The notes below the pieces were generated by a model, which ran no database searches, was not told the DNA's origin, and worked only from the letters and a program-made list of their open reading frames with translations. Below are positions 42,321 to 55,049 of a DNA stretch of 64,000 nucleotides, in pieces. Position 1 is the stretch's first letter, and each line of letters begins with the position of its first letter. Source of the DNA: Clitoria ternatea (taxonomy: Eukaryota > Streptophyta > Magnoliopsida > Fabales > Fabaceae); contig CM075669.1 of assembly GCA_037962975.1 (NCBI GenBank), positions 80,582,001 through 80,646,000 of the forward strand. Direction: 5' to 3'. The position numbers were made by a program, and so were the translations under genes.

Positions 42321-44345
42321 GTTGTTATATTGACTTACTAATAATGTTCTCCCTTTTGTCCTGTTTAATTTTAGGTTTGAATAAGATTTAGTTATATTAA
42401 CCAGATTTACTAGAATTGAACCGGTTATCGACTCGGTTAGAATAGTGGATTAATGATTGGATCAGAGAATCATTAGTTGAATTAACTAACTTGGTATAAT
42501 ATAGTTTATTTGGTATAACTAACAAACTCAATTAGTTAGATGACAAGTTTAATTGATTACATAACTGGTTCAAACAGTCATGTCACTAGTTAGACTATCG
42601 GTTTTTAGTAGGAGTGAACGAATCATGTTGAATTTTATATTTATGGTATGTTTTATTTTATTTTATTATAGATATATCATATTGAAGTTCAAGTTGGATA
42701 GAGTTACTTTGAGTACTAAATCTTTACTAAATTTTAACAACGATATTATTAGAGCTTGAACTTGTAGTGTTTGATTAAGTTGGAAAAATAGGTTCTGAAC
42801 TTGTAATTTTTAATTAAGATTCTCTTTCAATTGATATATATTTGATTGTTATATTTTTATTGAGTTTTGGTTTGATTTTAATTTTTTTAGATTAAGTATC
42901 ATTCTTTAGATAGCAAAGTTCTAATTGATTAATATACTGTATTTTGAACACCCAAGACTAAGCATTTGTGATTTAAGTGGGAGAGGTTTAGATCTTTTAT
43001 ACTAAGGAAAATGTTAAACACATGTTTAAGAAATTAAAAGTGAGATTTTTATATTAAAATTTGTTATCAATGTAGTTTTTAATATTAAAATTTTTAATTA
43101 AGGATGTCAAGTTGACAGGATAGAGGTGAAAATATATCACTACCCATCTAGTAAATTTTGAAGTTAACTCTTAAATTTTTATAAATTTACCATTCTAGAG
43201 AGAAAAATCAAGTTAACTTGCTTGTAAACATTTCTTTTGCCATAAACTTAGATTTTGTAAACTCATCCAAACCCGCATAAATAATCAAATCATGAAGCAA
43301 GTTTCATATAATTTCTGCCATCAATATATCCAAAATCAATTTTGATGCAATTTATGCATTATTTTTAAAGCTAACACAAATGCAATATTTTAGTATGGTT
43401 CAAATGAATAACAGAATCAAACCCTTAACATTGTTATTTTACGGGATTGTTTATAAAAAAAAAATATGATACATATCTATTATAAATTAATTAATAACGG
43501 ATGAATCTTACTTTTTAGAGTCTATTCAAATGAAAAATATGTTCAAGTTATTTATGTTGATGTGTCTATTATATGTATATTATATTTTTGCCAAATTTTA
43601 TTATAGAGAGTTTTAATGAAGTATTTTAATGAAAAGTGAACTATTCAAAGTTTACCAGTTGAGTTAATAGAAGTTTCAGTTGAGTTAAAGTATTCGTATT
43701 ATTATTATTTTTTTGACAAGTAGGTTTTCATAATATAGAATAATCATAGATAGATGTGGCTATTTATAAAAGAATTATTAATATTATATACTATCATATA
43801 ACATCTTAAATTTAAATTGTGTTTTATATATTTTTCATTTAATAAAAATTTTTAAAAAATTGTGTTTTTATAACTAAACGAACATCAAGGAGGTTATGTA
43901 ATACATATTGGATATTCATGTTATTCATGGGGACTGATTCATATGATTATCCACGTATGATTTCTAACAAGAATTTTCTTAAATTGTTATAAGAATAATT
44001 AATCACCATAATGATGTCTCCACCATTTCATTGAATATCTTTATTTTAAGTTTCTCATGAAGCAATCATTTTCTTTAATTGGTAGTATTGTTTCTTATAC
44101 TTCTTATTTATCTTATCAAGTAAGTAGAGAGATTGAAGAGAATTAGGGGTTCGGACCAATTCATGAAGTCAGAATGAAAATTTAAATAGTTATTAAGGAT
44201 ATTAAAAGAGAAGAGCTTAAGTTAACCATTAACACTGTATGGATACTGTTTTTTAACTTGAGATTTTTTAAAGTATAATTTTTTAATATTTTAAGAATAT
44301 CAAATTGGTTTTTGTCACTTAAAAAATCATTCATTTTTCATACTA
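41617..44345. other. FTSHI4 3' UTR and AT-rich intergenic DNA
   Basis: The first ~330 bp are presumably 3' UTR. A (TA)n tract lies near 42291-42316. A CCCC-rich patch at 42140-42260 (GCGGGGGCGGGGATGG, CCCTACCCCCGCC) with inverted character resembles a dispersed repeat. No gene recognised up to 44345. Confidence 0.5.
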
Positions 44346-44348
44346 CCA

Positions 44349-44646
44349 TGGTTCAACAATAGTGAAACCAATAGTTACAAATTCCGAAATCCCAAGGACC
44401 AAGCAAATTTCAAGCCTTTCTTCATGGCAAATAACTCTGCATGGAGGGAATTCCCATTATCCTGAGCGCATGAAAACCAGTAAGCCACTTCCCCACATCT
44501 CTGATAACCCCTCCAGCTGCCATCCACACAAAATCATTCTGTCTTGCCAAATTCAGCCATGGAAAATGTAATCTGTCGAGCCACATACTGCACAGGCCAA
44601 GGACTCTCCTCAAATACAAAGCTATTACGCCATCATCAGGATTCAT
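44349..44646 (-). pseudogene. possible RNase H-like fragment of a non-LTR retrotransposon
   Basis: A 74-codon minus frame includes FVWMAAGGVIRDVGKWLTGF, which resembles the GGVIRD..G.W..GF motif of plant LINE-associated RNase H domains. The flanking residues do not align further and no reverse transcriptase is nearby. Weak but better than a random match. Confidence 0.35.
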
Positions 44647-45248
44647 TTTAGTCTTTTTATACTATATTTTTTACTGCTATTTTATTTAAAACTAAAAGGT
44701 ATTAGATTATCATTTAGAGAAATCAGGAATTTTATTGAGATTGTTAAAATGTCAGGAACTAAAATACTCAATCCATATTACTATGAAGAGTAATTTAGTG
44801 ATTTACTCTTAATTAGTCCTAGACTTCAGGACTTCACAGGATGTGACCAATAATAATACTTTTCTCCAACAACAATTTTCAAATAAGTCACAACCACAAG
44901 CAAATTTTCCCCCCTTGTACAAAACTTAATAACTAAATAATTGAAAACAGAACTAAAGTTTGTACCGCGCTGAATCTTATAGTTGGTTCTGTCACAATGA
45001 GAAACCGGTTGAGGATCGCATGTACTCTACCCTCAATGAAATGAATTTGTTTATTCTTTATTTCTCACTGCCGGAATTACTTAGGGGGTGGATGTAGCCA
45101 TGACACGGCTTCAAATCATTAAATTTTATAAAGTTCAATCTAGTAATAATTTAAAAGTAACAGATTATACCTTCCATATCCATAATATTCTCTAAACTAT
45201 AAATTGATTCCCAACTGTGTACAGGTGCTAACACCTGAATCTGTTGGC
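44647..45248. other. intergenic and 3' flank of the reductase gene
   Basis: AT-rich, no coding sequence. The part nearest 45248 should be 3' UTR of the convergent minus-strand gene. Confidence 0.5.
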
Positions 45249-45403
45249 TCACAGCTTGCTTTTTGGAACACCAACTGGTGCATTTCTGGATCTCTTCTCC
45301 ACTGCTCGTGATACCTGCTTTACTGCCTCCTTTGCTAAATGGCGAGGCCGGCTCAGCCAAAGTCCTCCATCAACTATCATAGTGTCACCATTGATGAATT
45401 TTC
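45249..45403 (-). CDS. SDRB: dienoyl-CoA reductase exon 5
   Basis: Completes Gly, then KFINGDTMIVDGGLWLSRPR and a basic tail ending PKSKL-stop. The acceptor is ATGAAG|GA. The longer open frame upstream of the Gly has no support. Confidence 0.9.
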
Positions 45404-48400
45404 CTTCATGAATTATCAGAAATGTTTTAATTTTCCATATATGAACAAAGAAGGAAATAAATAAAATGATAACAGATAGAGGTGTCTATAGTAACATTGT
45501 CCCCATTTCAATCACTTAGCAGTTGCTAAATAAATATTTTTTCCAGCATTGTGAAATAGTCACGCTATTAAATGGGTAAAAATGAAAAAGTGAAAGGAAA
45601 TGGTACTAATTTGATGTTTTAACACGGGCTACCAATCTAATATAATTGTATGTCAGACTGGTAAAACAGAAAACAAATTACACATGCTGAACCAATGATC
45701 TCACCAGAATAGAAAATTTCTCACGGTGCGTTTATACCAAAAGATATGTTTTCCTAAAACCCGTAAGAAATGTTTTTCTAAAATTAAGTGTGATAGTTTT
45801 TTCAAATTAAGTACAGCATATGCCACAAACCCCGTCTGAGCGCTGGTAGAAAGTAAATATAGATTACACATTCTCAAGAAATCACAAACAAAGATCATTA
45901 TATCTTTGGAAAAAATACTACCTGCAAATGAAGTATAGGGAGGTGTAGGCTGGAAAGATTAAAATATAGAGAAAAAAATGGATAGAATCTAATTATGAAA
46001 TCTGAATGTTAGTGTTTGTTTACATTAGTTCAAAATATACAAATTCAGTAGGCTTGCTGAGAGAACTTGTTTATTAGAAATCCAGTAAAACTATCAGGTT
46101 GTTAGAAGTGCCTACACTCTTACAGGTTTCTGATTCTCAACATTCCCGACTCAAAACTCTCGGGGAAACTAAAGTGTGTGATACTCTACAGCTTCAGTCT
46201 ATCTGAGTGCTTCAAATCTTTGTCTTAACAAGTGGATCAGTGATGGTTTAGGAGAAAATCAGCAGGAAAAATTATCTTGTTTCAATCAAATTAGAATCGG
46301 AATAGTTTGCTAGCAGCCAAGATTCAAGACTATAATATAAAACAGTATTCCAAGAAGAAGAAGAAGGAAGGAAGCAATCTAATCAGATCTCCCTGATATC
46401 AAAAGGAGGTTAGGATGATGAATTCCAAGCTTTCTAAATGGTTTCCAGAAAAATACACCATAACAATGGCATAAACCCTTACTTACATGAAAAATATATA
46501 GTCTTTCACCAAGGTCAAAAAACCTCCCCGCCTCGCTCCACATTTCTATATGTAGTGTTATTGCACATGCACATGTTCAACATTACTAAATGCCTTCTAT
46601 TGTGTCATTTGGTGAAACATCCCTAACACAGTACTAGCTGATTGGGATGTACAAATCTAAAATAATAGTACTTTACACGGAAATACTTTCATTAAGAATT
46701 TCATTATTGTAATTTTCCCATAATTTTCTTGGGTTGAGGGATCTCTTCAAAAGTAAAGTGGCACAGAAGTTCAAAGCATTTAACTGCGTTTACATATACA
46801 GAGAAATGATATTTTTCTTTTCTTAGGTGACCATTCAGGGCATCCTTTAACTGATAATTGAAAATTAATCCTTTTCAGGCATTGAGAAACAATATTTTAT
46901 TACCCTAATAAAAACACATAACAAAGACAATAACTATTTGAGAGAGAATAAGCAAAGTGACCAACCTGCATCTGATGCTAGGTAAAGAGCAGCCATGGCA
47001 ATATCCCATTTTTCTCCAACTTTATATAGTGGCATGTAATCTCTGGCTTTGCTGCTTATTTCTTCAGGTGCCAGTTTACTCAAGCCAGGAGTGTCACTTA
47101 TTGGACCTGGTGCAATCCCATTGACTCTAATATCATAGTCTGTTCCCCATTCCAGTGCCAAGTTTCTTGTAGTGGCATCAACAGCTGCCTGTTGAACAGA
47201 AGACATTTAACGTTGAATGCAAACAAGACAATTTTAACATCTAATTAATGTGCTACAAACCTTTGCCGCAGACACGTGAATTTGATACCAAGAAGCTGTA
47301 TAATGCAAGGTTGCACTAATGTTTATTATTGTTCCCCCACCAGAAGAGCCCCTTCCTTCTCCCCCTTTCTTGAGATATTTTAGTGCTTCATGGCACATTG
47401 TGAATGTGCCAACAGAATCAATGTCCAAAACTGTAAAGAATAATTACAACTTATCAACACTTCCTTTCTTTAAATGAATGGGACTACATCATGTTCTAAA
47501 CCCGAGAAGATTAGTAACTTACAAAGTGTTCATCTGAAACATAACAAATCTATACTATTTTTAAGAGTAAACCCTCAAATTGATCTTCAAAATTGTATGT
47601 ATCGGGCAATTTAGTCCTTGAAATTCTAAAAACTCTTCATTAGCCCTTGACCTTGTAAAATGACAGGCATTTCAGTGATTCAGTCCTTTTCAATGTATAT
47701 TCATCATTGTTTTGTACTACAAAGGATGAAAATCATGAGTAAACTTTCATTTTGGTCTCTTAGATTGGTAGCATCAAACATTTTATTCTTTGAGATTGGT
47801 AGCATCAAACTTTGTAGTCTCTGAGATTACTAGTTGAAAATCAATTACAATACTTTCCGAATCCATCACTGGTCAGTTAAGTCCCTGAGATTATGTGTTG
47901 TCAATCAATTACATGTATGCGGAAGTATGTCGTTGATTAACAACGAGAAATCTTAGATGGTTTTCAAAAGTCATGAACTAAAGTTATGGGTTTAGAAAGT
48001 CAGGGACTAAAGTGTCAGAAACAATCAATTCAATCTTAAAGACTAAAGTGAAAGTTTACTCTTAAAATAATTGTCATTCTACAGAGTTGGGACTAACAAA
48101 AAGTTGTACAAAAATTCAGAGCGTAGAAATAGTTTACCCGACAAAACGAATCTCAAGGATCAAGACGTGAGCTTACTGTATTACTCAAACATGGACAAGA
48201 AGAAAAAGAGAACCTGTTCGAAAGCCATTTGGGGACAAATCCTCGGCGGAAACGAGGAAGTTACCAGCGGCAGCATTGACTAGAATGTCAAGCCTCCCAA
48301 AATGTTTGAAAGTGGATTCTACCACTCTCGCTGCATCCTCTTGCTTCCTAACATCCCCTTCAAACCCAATCGCCTATAGCAACCAACCAGAAAACTTAGA

Positions 48401-48638
48401 TCGAATCTTTAAGCGAAACGTCGATTATGGAAGTGAAAAACAAAAAACATACGGGGATGTTGAGTGATTGGAGAACGGAGACAGCGGAATGGAGGACTTG
48501 TTGGCGGCGGCCCATGAGAGCAACGGAGGCTCCATGTTTACCCAATTGGGTCGAAATCTCGAACCCGATTCCAGAAGCTCCACCTGTTATTAGAGCAACC
48601 TTTCCCTTCAATATATTTCCTTTGAATGGAGATTCCAT
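45249..48638 (-). CDS. SDRB: peroxisomal 2,4-dienoyl-CoA reductase (short-chain dehydrogenase), 5 exons, 297 aa
   Basis: Five exons on the minus strand join in frame (186+160+170+223+155 nt). Residues 18-25 TGGASGIG form the nucleotide-binding turn and 95-99 NAAAG stabilises the Rossmann fold. The segment INISATLHYTASWYQIHVSA ends in the catalytic-region Lys172, with Val168 where classical SDRs have Tyr, as expected for dienoyl-CoA reductases. The protein ends SKL, a type 1 peroxisomal targeting signal. Family role: NADPH-dependent reduction of 2,4-dienoyl-CoA during beta-oxidation of unsaturated fatty acids in peroxisomes. I chose ATG 48638 (MESPFKG) from family alignment; an upstream in-frame ATG at 48647 (MVG) is possible. 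Convergent with FTSHI4. Length and sequence fit the plant family closely. Confidence 0.94.
45404..46965 (-). other. dienoyl-CoA reductase intron 4
   Basis: 1562 bp, AT-rich. No transposon or coding signal recognised. Confidence 0.6.
46966..47188 (-). CDS. SDRB: dienoyl-CoA reductase exon 4
   Basis: AAVDATTRNLALEWGTDYDI, VNGIAPGPISDTPGLSKLAP and MPLYKVGEKWDIAMAALYLA. Acceptor AACAG, donor GTTGGT, ends in phase 1. Confidence 0.93.
47261..47430 (-). CDS. SDRB: dienoyl-CoA reductase exon 3
   Basis: Completes Val, then LDIDSVGTFTMCHEALKYLK, a Gly/Ser-rich loop, and ISATLHYTASWYQIHVSAAK. Acceptor TTACAG, donor GTTTGT. Confidence 0.93.
47559..48067. mobile_element. TIR element in dienoyl-CoA reductase intron 2
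   Basis: A perfect 14-bp terminal inverted repeat, TTTTAAGAGTAAAC (47559-47572) and GTTTACTCTTAAAA (48054-48067), bounds about 509 bp. The interior has repeated GAGATTGGTAGCATCAAAC phrases (near 47760-47820) and TTTAGTCC words. No ORF. A TSD is not evident, so the superfamily is unresolved (Mutator-like is possible). Confidence 0.6.
48214..48373 (-). CDS. SDRB: dienoyl-CoA reductase exon 2
   Basis: AIGFEGDVRKQEDAARVVES to VNAAAGNFLVSAEDLS and PNGFRT; acceptor CTATAG, donor GTTCTC, ends in phase 1. Confidence 0.92.
48453..48638 (-). CDS. SDRB: dienoyl-CoA reductase exon 1
   Basis: Residues 1-62, MESPFKGNILKGKVALITGG through LQSLNIP; donor GTATGT on the minus strand. Confidence 0.93.
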
Positions 48639-50329
48639 ACCAACCATCAATTTCAATTTCAATTTCAATTTACAATTGCTTCTCTTCCTCTCTCTTCTTT
48701 TTATTCATCCCTTGCGTTCTCTTCAAAGACACATGTAACAATTCTAATCAATTCTTCGGTCCAACCTGTCCATATGACTTTTTTTTAATGGGGTTTCATA
48801 TTAATTTTATCACAGTTTATTTAAATTGAAATATTCACCAGTTTAGTTTTAAAATCATTTCTTATAAGTTGTTATTCTAACTTTTTTTTAAAATCCGTAC
48901 AAGGCGACAACATAAAAATGAATATTACCAAATATTAAAAAATTCCTAATACTTTTTTCATTTTTTACTTTTTGATGCAGTTTTATGTATTTTGTGCAAC
49001 TTTGTATATCTTGAGCAACTTTGTTTCGGAACATATTACAAGAATATTATTATTATTAAGTTTTTCTATATATCGTATCCTTAATCAAGGAAATTGCATT
49101 ATTAGTTACCCACGACCCAAGAAAGGAAATTTATAGTAGGCTAAATAAAAACTTGAAAAGTGAATAATGTCATAAAGATATAAATATGGACTTTTAAATG
49201 TAAAATTTCAAAGAATAATATCCAACTCATCCAATACTCGTGCTATGTGTGTGTAATAAAAACGCAAAAAATGTCTTAAACGAAGTACTCAAAAAGTTTA
49301 TACGGATACAGATACAAGTTTTACATGTAAAAATTACACCGACACCAATATAGACAGCGGTATTCGGTTCATCGCCCGTAAAACTTGAGTAAATTTAAAT
49401 AGGGTATAAAAAATATTTGTCGGATAAAATTAATTTTGATAAGTATGATTTGTGTTTGATATGTTAGTATAGAAGTTGATTAAGAAGGATTGATTTGTCT
49501 TTGATTAAAATAAGATTTGGTGAATTTAGTTGGGTCAATATTCAACCTTTATATTTAATATTTACACTTAATGTTATATATTTATATTTTTATTTAATTT
49601 TTAATATTTATATCTAATATTTATATTATATTTAATGTTTGAAAATACCAAATCAGTTGAGCCAATTTGGTTGATTTGGTTAATGAAAAAAAAATCACAC
49701 ACATAAATACATATATTTACCAAACCTATTTTTCACACACATTTTAGATTGTTCAACTAACTTGTAAATTCTAAATTTTTAACCAACTACACATTTTAGA
49801 TTTGAAAACCTTTTTTTTTTCATTTCCCCTTTTTTAGTTTTAATTACAAAATTGTCATCTTATTTTGTATATAAAAAAATGAAAATAAGAAATGAAAATA
49901 CGTAACATAAAAAAGTTGCTTTTAGTGTTTATTATACAAAATTTTAAAAATAGGAAATAAAATGGAAATTTTATAATTAAAATTGAAAATAAAGAAAGAA
50001 ACAAAAAAGCATTTTCGAATATAAAGGACCCCTAGTTTCTCACACATTTTAGATTGTTCATCCAAATTATAGATCCGTAAGTTTTAACCAAATGCACACA
50101 CGTCAATTCTCCTACGTGTTTTTATATTCAACCTATCCAATACTCGTTGGATGCATGTGTCAAATTTGAAGACAATAATAATATATCCATAAAATAGACA
50201 TTTAATAATATAAACTTGGTATTTTGATAGGTGCAATTGGAGGAAAAGTTACTTCTTTTTAATATGTATATATTTGATATTGAAATTTTAAAAAATAGTA
50301 AAATATAACAAAGCTTGGATCTGACTGGG
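48639..50329. other. 5' flank of reductase gene and AT-rich intergenic DNA
   Basis: The reductase promoter should lie just right of 48638. 49500-49650 is low-complexity TTTAATATTTATAT sequence. A direct repeat containing CACACATTTTAGATTGTTCA occurs near 49737-49756 and 50040-50059. No gene recognised. Confidence 0.45.
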
Positions 50330-50960
50330 TCAAACTATTAATGGGATATAGTGTGTAAAATTAATGTTCTTTTGTTCCTTCTGTGGGGTGTTGCTATTGT
50401 TCCTGCTTGGATCATTTTTCATGCTCCTTTGATCATGAACCGGGGTTTTAACTTCCTCAATTGCATTCTTACTTTTAGTTGTGGCGAGATGCATCTTCCC
50501 ACCGACATATTTCATCGCTTTTCTTCTAAACTCTCTAAACGTCGGGGGTGCTCCTTTGGCTAAAGACAAGGCAAAAGAAGATTGCGGTAGTAAAACTTCA
50601 ATAGCTATATGGAGCCGGATCTGCTCTGTTAACCCCAGAACCTGAGCGACCTCTTTATAAAACCTCTTCAAGAAGTCTATCAAACTTTAATCTTCACCTT
50701 GTTTAGTTTGGGCCATCCCGTGAGACAATGAAGTGGTCTAGGAAGGCTTGGGCCATTTCTTCCCATGAATCAATGGATCCTGATACATCCCAGGGCCTCC
50801 GCAGCCAAATTTCTAGGAAACATTCTACACATAACGTCCTCCTCCGTTCCTAAGAACAAGGATTCATTTGCATAGGCATCTAAATGTCGTTTGGGGTCAA
50901 TTTCTCTTGTATACTTTCCAATTGACAACGGCTATGGTGTTTGAAGATGCTTTGGAATGA
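50330..50960 (-). pseudogene. gypsy-type retrotransposon gag remnant
   Basis: The minus translation from 50940 gives DPKRHLDAYANESLFLGTEE, MFPRNLAAEALGC and a WEEMAQAFLDHFI segment; a frameshift near 50690 leads to IDFLKRFYKEVAQVLGLTEQ, SLAKGAPPTFREFRRKAMKY. This is the Retrotrans_gag pattern of gypsy elements. No protease, RT, LTR or TSD is found nearby, so only a fragment remains. Confidence 0.7.
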
Positions 50961-52681
50961 GGACATTCATTAACCTTCTGGAAAATGGTATGTTGAAATC
51001 ACATTTGTTACAAATTCAAATGGTCGGTATGTCAGGGGTAGATTGGTACTCTTGTAACTGGTATGGAAACTCACACTCACTCAGCTTTTACACCGGTTCA
51101 GTAGAAATTCAGTATTATAACACGCTTAAGCACTTCAAACTGTTGTACACAGGAATAGGTGATGGTTGTACCTACAAAGACTCTCTAATGCTTAAGTTAG
51201 ATGTTGTATATAACGGAGCTATAAGAGTGAATAAATGAGATAATGAGAACTAATGCACATTACTTATCTAATAATGAATGATGATATTTATACTTTTTTG
51301 GAGGTCTAACTCGTGATATGACACTTGACAGACTCTGATCACCTTTTCAGGCAAGTTGCCCACTTAATTCTGAAACTCTGACTGTGACAAACTTTTTAGT
51401 CGTGGTCCTTTTAGTAAGCATACAGGTCATTTTATTGTCCGATTCTATTATCCTGGACTCTTTTGCCCTTGTCGGTGCCACTGTAATTTAGGGACCAATA
51501 TGGATACTAGATCACAAATCATAGTAAAATTGTGAGTAAAATCATGAAATTATTAAAATTGTAAGATTTTATAATTTTGTTGAAATAAGCCAAATAGTTT
51601 AAAAAATCTATTGTAGATAATGTTTAAGAGAAAATGATGAATATCTTTCTTTATGATTATAATGTGTTTAAGTTGTTTGATTAGATTAAACCTATAAATA
51701 TTAGGGTTATATATTTAGATGTTGTTGTTTGTTTGAGAAATTAAGACTTATTAGTTATAAACCTACTTTATGACTTATATTATGAATTATGTATTGTGAA
51801 TATATTATGCAAATTTATAATGTCTTTTTAATAGATTTATGATCTTTCAAATATGTTTATATATATATATATATATATGAATTTATGTGAATATATAAAC
51901 TCTATGTCCATAATAAGTAAAACTTTACGATTCAATTTACGATTTTATGATTTATGATTTTTTCACTCCCTTATAATTCAACATGAAATCCTGATTTTAT
52001 CAACTTTAAAAAAATACACACATTTTATTTTTAAAAAATAAAACAACTTTCTAGATGAAAGGCCACCCTGGGACGGAAGCCTAATAAACCTGATCAGTTG
52101 TTCAAATGTTTAGAAAATTAAAGGCAATATTTACTGCTCAGAATCCAATAAAAATAGCTATTTTATTTTAACAAAAGTTCTTCTCTCAACATCTGTTAAT
52201 ACTTAATAATTCAATATAACCATTGCTCAAGTAATCCTTGCTAATATAACCATTGACAAGTAGATGGTATATGCATTGAGGCATTGAAAAGTCAGGTACC
52301 AAACTCTTACAAAACAAAATAGTATTGATGAGTGATGACACCTAGCCTGAGGCATTGGTAATGAATATGAAAAGTAATGAACCACCTTTTCATGATCCAC
52401 GAGTAAACATTCTATGTGCAAATACTTTGTTTTCCTTTTGAAAATAATTTGACATTTGTCCTCTCCTTGCCAGTTGCCTATGCATCTAATTTCCAATCAT
52501 CTACGGTATCCCTTTCTGGCCAACTTAACTATCCTATGGCCGTCATCTCATGTGTTGACATCGAGACACGACATGTTAAGAACTAAGTTCTGAGGATCTA
52601 CAAAGTATAGATTATTTGAATTATCTTTTTATTATTAGGATTAAGTTTTGAATTATTTTTTATTTTTAGAAACCTATTAAT
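50961..52681. other. AT-rich intergenic DNA left of element E
   Basis: No gene. A (TA)n run lies near 51852-51878. The final TTAAT (52677-52681) is the left copy of the element E TSD. Confidence 0.5.
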
Positions 52682-53334
52682 TGTTGTACAAAATATAAGA
52701 CTGAGGCGTGTGAGAAACACACTGGGCTTGAGGGTTTGTTCGCGTAGTGTGTGACGCCCCAGGATACAACAGTCCGTCTGTTGAAAACAGGAGCAGAAGA
52801 ATAGTGTGTAAACGTGGAAAAACATTAGTTCACAAGACGTGTATGATTTGTTTTTAATATCATAAACATAACGTTTAAAACATTAACCAAATAATTAGAC
52901 CGATTAATCCTATGTTAATGAGACGTTACAAAATTCAAATATTAATCATACTCATTAACCGGGTATTAATCAGATTAGAATAAACTTGGTAAGATTTTCC
53001 CTTTTAAAAACAAATCGTAACGTTCCAAAATTAAACGCCTCAATAAATGACTTTCTCAGATAGGCTTTTCAAATTCAAAACAAAATTTAAATTAAAGAAA
53101 AAGAATTTAAGTGATAAAAAGGAATGACGCATATCATCGTGCGCGCAGGGGGGGCAAATCATCAGATTTGCACACGAAACAGATATTTCGGCCCAAACTA
53201 ACTTACACGCAAGCCCACTTCCTTTCTCTCTTGTTTACCACCATAAATTCTCTTTCTATATATAAAGCCTTAAGAGAAATAATGTCCAAGCAATGTGGGA
53301 CTAGAAACTTTTGAAATAAGCAAATTTTCTAACA
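52682..53334 (-). repeat. element E 3' LTR
   Basis: Plus strand TGTTGTACAAAAT...TTTTCTAACA, 653 bp, followed by ATCCTCCACA (minus-strand polypurine tract). Confidence 0.9.
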
Positions 53335-54026
53335 ATCCTCCACATATTTCAAAAGTTTTCTTTTTTAAAAATATATATATATCCGATTTACATCATGGTG
53401 CAAATGCATCAGATCTGGTGTCTTTAGAACTATGAACCAGACCCTAGACAGATAAACTTAACTTACAGTAAATTGGTGAAGCAAAACTTCTATGAACCAA
53501 AATCACTTTAATGTAAGATAGCGGTCTACCTATCACATTACACTTCTTGACTCTTTTTTGCTGTTTTCTCCATTTTGCGTGAATAGGCCATCACGTGCTT
53601 GGTAATTCATGAGTGCTTTAGAGATTTGCCTAAATCTCATGCAAGCGGCCTCACTTGACACTCATATAGGTGACTTCATCCAGTGTATCCTACATTTTAT
53701 ACACCACCCATAAGGGATATGAAAATCATTAAAATTTAATAATTAACCTCTCGTTCTTTGCAGCCTAGCACTTCACACATTATAGGAATAGAGGAAGAAA
53801 TAGTGCTAGAGGATTAACAACGACTTGTTATTACCCATATGAACCTTCTTCATGGGATCTCCAATCACAAAGGTTGGGTTCCCATTATTGTTAATTTTAT
53901 TGTAGGCTCAAGTCCCATTTCACTCGATGTTTCATAAATAACCTTTCCCAAAGGTTTTGTCAGAGGATCGGCCAAATTCACTTCTGACTTCACATACCCT
54001 ATGGAAATTATTCCATTATTTAGCAG
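53335..54026 (-). other. element E 3' untranslated region and RNase H C-terminus
   Basis: The part near 54000 continues the RNase H C-terminus (plus CTTTGTTTGGC-type collinear DNA decays). The remainder up to the polypurine tract is non-coding element sequence. Confidence 0.5.
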
Positions 54027-54575
54027 CTACTTTACCACATCGTGTCTCAAACGGATGTGTCTGTTCTTACCGTTGTAAGATTTATTTTTAGCAATGGCTA
54101 TCGCTGATTGACTATCACAATGTATAGATATTGAAGGTGTTGGTTTTATTCCTAATGGAATATCTGCTAAGAAGTTTCTCAACCACTCAGCTTCACTACC
54201 AGCCAATTCTAGAGCAATAAACTCTGACTCCATAGTAGATCTTGCAATAATATTTTGTTTGACTGATCTCCAAGTAACAGCACCACCACTTAGTGTAAAC
54301 ACATAACCACTAGTGGATTTTGTCTCATCTGAATCCGAGATCCAGTTGGCATCATAGTATCCTTCTAATACTGCGGGATATCCATTATATAATATACCAT
54401 AATTTATGGTACCTCTCAAATATTTCATTAATCTTGCTAATGCAACCCAATGCTCATTATTAGGATTATAAGTATATCTACTCAATCTGCACACAACATA
54501 TGCTATGTCAGGTCTCGAATAATTCATTAAATGTAATAGGCTCCCAATAATTTGAGCATATTTGGATTGAGACAC
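54027..54575 (-). pseudogene. element E RT tail and RNase H
   Basis: 182 codons: SQSKYAQIIGSLLHLMNYSR, RLMKYLRGTINYGILYNG, YYDANWISDSDETKSTSGYV (first RNase H Asp), STMESEFIALELAGSEAEWL and HCDSQSAIAIAKN, ending HIRLRHDVVK before a stop. A stop/frame change separates it from the upstream RT. Confidence 0.88.
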
Positions 54576-54599
54576 AGGTTCTCCTCTATTTTTCTTTAA

Positions 54600-55049
54600 T
54601 TAAGTGTTGCCATCATAAGGAGTACTCACTGGTTTTGACTCAAAATGTTCAAACTTCTGAAGAAGTTTCTCAATATAATGTTCTTGAGAGAGCATTATAT
54701 TATTATCCTTCCTTATGATTTTAACACCTAAGATAACACTTGCCTCACCCATGCCTTTCATATCGAAATTGTTAGCAAGAAATTGTTTTGTATTAATTAC
54801 AATATCAGCATTTGTACCAAAAATAAGCATGTCATCCACGTATAAGCATACAATCACACATTCACCATTTTCTACTTTTGTATATACACACTTGTCAACT
54901 TCAGAATAAGAGAACCCATTTCTAGTTAATACACTATCAAATTTTTCATGCCACTGTTTCGGTGCTTGTTTTAATCCATATAAAGATTTAAGAAGTTTAC
55001 AAACTTTAGTTTCTTGACCAGAAACCACACAACCTTCTGGTTGAACCAT
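54600..55049 (-). pseudogene. element E reverse transcriptase core
   Basis: 149 codons: MVQPEGCVVSGQETKVCKLL, KSLYGLKQAPKQWHEKF, YVDDMLIFGTNADIV (catalytic YVDD near 54840), MKGMGEASVILGVKI and EHYIEKLLQKF, ending at a stop after PYDGNT. Confidence 0.88.

Noticed and set aside
44362..44571. 69-codon plus-strand frame
   Set aside because: Opposite strand of the possible RNase H fragment; no signal of its own.
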